Of a stretch of DNA of 64,000 nucleotides, positions 60,825 through 64,000 are shown piece after piece. How positions within the stretch are numbered: position 1 is the stretch's first letter; every line of letters begins with the position of its first letter. Under the pieces are notes generated by a model, which worked only from the letters and a program-made list of their open reading frames with translations, ran no database searches and was not told the origin of the DNA. This DNA comes from DATLXU01 sp035575515 (GTDB lineage Bacteria > Acidobacteriota > Blastocatellia > UBA7656), in NCBI GenBank assembly GCA_035575515.1, contig DATLXU010000106.1:1-64000 (forward strand), in the 5' to 3' direction. A program made the position numbers and the translations under genes.

Positions 60825-61754
60825 ATGAAACGCATAATTATCGCCGCCGCGCTCGCGTTCGTTTTCACTTCAACTTGTTTTCATCCATCTCGTTGCGCAA
60901 TCGCCGCGCAGCAGGCGCACGCGAAGACTCAAATAGTGCTGCTCGGCACGGGCACGCCGCGGGCCGACCCTGAGCGGTCAGGCCCGGCGGTTGCCATCGT
61001 AGTCAATGACACTCCGTACATAGTTGACTTTGGGCCGGGCGTGGTTCGCCGCGCCGCCGCCGCTAATGAAAAAGGGGTGAAGGGGCTTGCGGTCGAAAAC
61101 CTCAAGACCGCTTTCGTGACTCACCTTCATTCGGATCACACCGCAGGCTTTGCGGATTTGATTCTCTCCCCCTGGGTGCTCGGGCGAAAGGAGCCGCTCG
61201 AAGTTTATGGCCCGCGCGGAATCAAGGCGATGACCGCGCATATCTTGAAGGCTTACGAACAGGACATTGACATTCGCCTGCACGGGGGCGAGCCTTCAAA
61301 CAAGACCGGATACCGCGCGATTGCTCACGAGGTTGAGCCGGGCATTGTTTATAAAGATGCGAACGTCACCGTGAAAGCGTTTCGCGTCAATCACGGCTCG
61401 TGGCCCGAAGCGTTCGGCTATCGCTTTGAAACACCTGATCGCGTCATTGTCATTTCAGGAGATACCGCACCGAGCCAGAGCGTGATTGATAATTGTCAGG
61501 GGTGCGACGTGCTAATTCATGAAGTCTATTCTCAAACTGGCTTTGCGAGGGGAGAGCCTGAATGGCAGCGTTATCATTCGCGCTTTCACACCTCAGCGCC
61601 GCAGTTGGCCGAGATTGCTGCAAAGGCGAAACCCGGCTTGCTCATCCTCTATCACCAGTTATTTTGGGGGACGAGCGAAGAGGATTTGTTGAAAGAGGTC
61701 GCGTCGCATTATAAAGGCAGAGTCGTTTCAGCCCACGACCTGGATGTTTATTGA
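60825..61754 (+). CDS. exported metallo-beta-lactamase-fold hydrolase
   Basis: The 309-residue protein has a signal peptide (residues 4-29) and a RNase Z-like MBL fold: LLGTGTPRADPERSGPA, the metal motif THLHSDHTAGF, NHGSWPEAFGYR, ISGDTAPS and LILYHQLFWG. Exported members of this group (arylsulfatase- or AtsA-like) act on small molecules rather than RNA. It begins 6 bp after rsmB. Substrate unknown. Confidence 0.87.
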   Translation: MKRIIIAAALAFVFTSTCFHPSRCAIAAQQAHAKTQIVLLGTGTPRADPERSGPAVAIVVNDTPYIVDFGPGVVRRAAAANEKGVKGLAVENLKTAFVTHLHSDHTAGFADLILSPWVLGRKEPLEVYGPRGIKAMTAHILKAYEQDIDIRLHGGEPSNKTGYRAIAHEVEPGIVYKDANVTVKAFRVNHGSWPEAFGYRFETPDRVIVISGDTAPSQSVIDNCQGCDVLIHEVYSQTGFARGEPEWQRYHSRFHTSAPQLAEIAAKAKPGLLILYHQLFWGTSEEDLLKEVASHYKGRVVSAHDLDVY

Positions 61755-61795
61755 ATTGCGCGGATGAGTAGTTAGAGCTTGCGCAGAGGCGCAGA

Positions 61796-62755
61796 ATGAT
61801 TCAACCGACCATCAGAGATATAGAGCGAGCGCGCGAGCGGATTTATTCAATCGCGCGTCGCACCCCGCTTGAGCGTTCGCGCTGGCTTTCAAAAGAGATG
61901 GGCCGCGAGGTGATGCTCAAGCTCGAATGCTTTCAAGCGACAGGCTCGTTCAAGATTCGCGGCGCGATGGCGAAGTTGTCTTTCCTCACAGAGGAAGAGC
62001 GAGCGAGCGGTGTGCTCACCGTGTCGGCGGGCAATCACGGATTAGCTGTTGCTCATTGCGCCGAAGCAATGGCTATTGATGCGACGATAGTCGCGCCCGA
62101 ATCTGCTTCGCGCGCAAAGGTTGAAGGTTTGCGCCGCTACCATGTCACGCTCATCGAGCGCGGAACAAACTACGACGAAGCGGAGCGGGCCGCGCGCGAG
62201 ATGGAGCGCGAGTCAGGCAAGACTTTCGTTTCGCCTTACAACGACGCGCTTGTGATTGCCGGGCAGGGGACCGCCGCGCTCGAGATATTGGAAGATGCGC
62301 CTGCGGTTGAAGCCATCATCGCGCCGTGCGGAGGCGGCGGGTTGCTTGCGGGCGTTGCGATTGCCGCCAAAGCGATTAATCCACATATAAAAGTTTACGG
62401 CGCAGAGCCTGAGGCTTCGCCAACTATGACGCGAGCGATTGAAGCAGGGCGCATCATCGAGATTGAAGAAGACGAAACGATAGCCGACGGGCTTGCAGGA
62501 AACATCGAACCTGGCTCGATCACGTTTCCGATCATCGAGCAGGTGGTTGATGATATTGTTCTCGTAAGCGAAGAGGCGATAAGAGACGCGATGGCTCGCG
62601 TGGCGCGCGAAGATCACTTGATTGTAGAAGGCTCGGCTGCCGTCGCTATCGCCGCGCTCGCCGACCCGAAGATTGAAGGCCGAAAAGTCGCAGCCATCGT
62701 CACGGGCCGCAACATAAGCCTTGATCTATTTAAGGACGTGATTTTGAACCGCTGA
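61796..62755 (+). CDS. threonine/serine dehydratase-like PLP enzyme
   Basis: The fold-type II PLP enzyme has the lysine motif KLECFQATGSFKIRGA, the phosphate loop VSAGNHGLAVAHCAE and the glycine-rich CGGGGLLAG. At 319 residues it has no ACT or regulatory domain, as in catabolic threonine dehydratases and serine racemases. Which reaction it performs (deamination or racemisation) cannot be decided from sequence. It ends 5 bp from the convergent PPOX-type gene. Confidence 0.88.
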   Translation: MIQPTIRDIERARERIYSIARRTPLERSRWLSKEMGREVMLKLECFQATGSFKIRGAMAKLSFLTEEERASGVLTVSAGNHGLAVAHCAEAMAIDATIVAPESASRAKVEGLRRYHVTLIERGTNYDEAERAAREMERESGKTFVSPYNDALVIAGQGTAALEILEDAPAVEAIIAPCGGGGLLAGVAIAAKAINPHIKVYGAEPEASPTMTRAIEAGRIIEIEEDETIADGLAGNIEPGSITFPIIEQVVDDIVLVSEEAIRDAMARVAREDHLIVEGSAAVAIAALADPKIEGRKVAAIVTGRNISLDLFKDVILNR

Positions 62756-62760
62756 AGGCT

Positions 62761-63156
62761 TCACGCTTTTCGTTTGCTGATTATGGGTTTGCCGTCTTTG
62801 AACGCAGGCTCGTTTATGCCAATGCTCCATATCACTTCAGGCTTGATGCGTATGTATGGGCCTGCACCTGCGTAGCCCTCACGAATGACGATCTCGCCAG
62901 AGCCATGAATCTTGAGGCTTCGCGGGCGCATAGGGTTTACGCTTTCAAGATCATCAATGACTAGCGCGACTTTTGGATTCGCCTGAACGTTTTTGTATTT
63001 GAGCGTTCTGGTCATGCTCATGCCTCCGACGTAAAAATACTGGCCGTCGAAATCGAATCCGACAGGTGCTACGTCAGGCTGAGAGTTTTCAGAAACGGTC
63101 GCAATTCGCGCAAGGCGCTGTGATTTCACATAAGCAATCTCTTTTTCGGTGAACAT
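62761..63156 (-). CDS. PPOX-class F420/FMN-dependent oxidoreductase
   Basis: The 131-residue split-barrel protein resembles PPOX-class F420-dependent reductases: FTEKEIAYVKSQRLARIATV, QPDVAPVGFDFDGQYFYVGG and PKVALVIDDLESVNPMRPRS. The cofactor could be F420 or FMN; no F420 synthesis gene is visible here. It is 9 bp from the pirin gene in the same direction, so the two probably share a transcript. Confidence 0.85.
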   Translation of the reverse strand: MFTEKEIAYVKSQRLARIATVSENSQPDVAPVGFDFDGQYFYVGGMSMTRTLKYKNVQANPKVALVIDDLESVNPMRPRSLKIHGSGEIVIREGYAGAGPYIRIKPEVIWSIGINEPAFKDGKPIISKRKA

Positions 63157-63165
63157 TGGTCTCTC

Positions 63166-63867
63166 CTAACGCGCGGGCGCGTCTATTAAAATCAGGCTCG
63201 CGTCTTCGTAAGCTTTAATCTTGATTGTGCCATCTAAAGCGATTCGGGCCTGATCATTTGTCGCGAGCCGTTCGTCGTTAATCCGAATATCGCCATTAGT
63301 GACATAGACGAAGACGCGGCGCGAGTCGTCGGTTTTAAAATCAACTGAATGGCCTGCATCGAGGTCAGAAAGATAAATCGCCGCGTCAGTGTGAAAGCTG
63401 ACCGCGCCTTCATGCCCCTGCCCGGAAGCTATCGGGAGCAACCGATTCTTGCGAGAGACTCCGGCAAAGCTCTTTTGATCGTAACTCGGCTTGAGCCGTC
63501 GCTCGTCTGGGAATATCCATATCTGGTAGAGGTGACAGGGTTCGTCGGCCAGATTGAATTCCGAATGAGTGATGCCCGTTCCGGCTGACATCCGTTGCAC
63601 CTCGTCCGCTTTGACGACAGCGCGATTGCCCGCGCTGTCTTCGTGCGTTATCTCGCCGCTCAGGATCACGGTGATGATTTCCATCTCACGATGCGGATGC
63701 GCGGGAAAGCCTCTCTTTGGGCCTACCACATCGTCGTTGAAGACTCGAAGCGCGCCCCAGTGGATATTCGAAGGGTCGTGATAAGTGTCGAATGAAAACA
63801 GCCAGTAGGTCTTGAGCCATCCGAAATCAGAGAAGTGCCTCTGGTCTGCGCGGATTATTTGAATCAT
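63166..63867 (-). CDS. pirin-family bicupin (YhaK-like)
   Basis: The 233-residue protein has the pirin core FPAHPHREMEIITVILSGEI (metal histidines and glutamate), GTGITHSEFN and a second cupin half. In the family some members act as quercetinases and others as redox sensors. The stop is 9 bp before the PPOX-type gene. The 133 bp upstream to the window end (63868-64000) show no further gene. Confidence 0.9.
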   Translation of the reverse strand: MIQIIRADQRHFSDFGWLKTYWLFSFDTYHDPSNIHWGALRVFNDDVVGPKRGFPAHPHREMEIITVILSGEITHEDSAGNRAVVKADEVQRMSAGTGITHSEFNLADEPCHLYQIWIFPDERRLKPSYDQKSFAGVSRKNRLLPIASGQGHEGAVSFHTDAAIYLSDLDAGHSVDFKTDDSRRVFVYVTNGDIRINDERLATNDQARIALDGTIKIKAYEDASLILIDAPAR

Positions 63868-64000
63868 CGCTTGCCTCCGTGACTCGCGTTTGTCCCTGGC
63901 GCGAGATTGCGGTCGCGTCAGCTCACAATCGCCATGGATAGTTTAACAAGAGCGCAGGCACGGCGCACGGAGGTTGGCGAATTGATAATCACGCGCGCCG

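Overview
The window is about 64 kb of bacterial chromosome with high G+C and no rRNA or tRNA gene that I could find. Gene content suggests an aerobic, Gram-negative-type Acidobacteriota, perhaps Blastocatellia. The pointers are an outer-membrane barrel ending in an aromatic residue, many multiheme cytochromes, SmpB, peptidoglycan-recycling enzymes, a TalPgi-type phosphoglucose isomerase and polyphosphate glucokinase. The assignment is an inference from gene style and would need a marker-gene search.

Layout. 1-2.8 kb is a graveyard of insertion-sequence and gene fragments: an IS256-type end inserted into an IS1595-type transposase relic, a possible IS630 scrap, a headless Ig-like surface protein and a truncated JmjC-like gene. 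2.8-7.8 kb holds housekeeping genes (pepA, smpB, an E1-like adenylyltransferase, a thioredoxin-fold lipoprotein). 8-19.6 kb is a sugar-phosphate block: murQ, nagA, a MerB-like gene with an in-frame UGA, pgi, a HAD phosphatase, ppgK, pgl, gnd, zwf and opcA. It links amino-sugar recycling and polyphosphate-dependent glucose phosphorylation to NADPH production by the oxidative pentose phosphate pathway.

19.7-38.7 kb is the most unusual part. It encodes a complete cyclic-nucleotide module: an adenylate cyclase (FHA-GAF-cyclase), a class-II-type cyclic nucleotide phosphodiesterase, and two proteins with cyclic-nucleotide-binding domains. These adjoin an electron-transfer cluster with 42 predicted c-type hemes. 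The inner-membrane pieces are (a) a protein with two cNMP domains, four [4Fe-4S] clusters and a cytochrome b whose two helices each carry a His pair 14 residues apart, and (b) an FHA protein with a seven-heme periplasmic loop, a ferredoxin and a circularly permuted flavoprotein. Periplasmic or surface multiheme proteins follow, ending in a tetraheme domain fused to a predicted outer-membrane barrel. The simplest reading is a signal-controlled electron conduit from cytoplasm to cell exterior.

39-64 kb holds a secreted tandem GlcG/HbpS-like protein, an exported truncated hemoglobin, a class A beta-lactamase relative, an FKBP isomerase, an ABC exporter, an OPT transporter, an M48 protease, mtnA, nagZ, a peptide-binding lipoprotein, an MFS transporter, proBA, rsmB, metallo-beta-lactamase-fold and PLP enzymes, and a pirin.

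Two features run across the window. At least a dozen gaps between genes hold inverted repeats whose arms are built of about 7-bp units, with a different unit at nearly every site; one such repeat encodes most of a lipoprotein signal peptide. The MerB-like gene has UGA exactly where the second catalytic cysteine is expected, followed by a stem-loop that fits a bacterial SECIS, so it is probably a selenoprotein.
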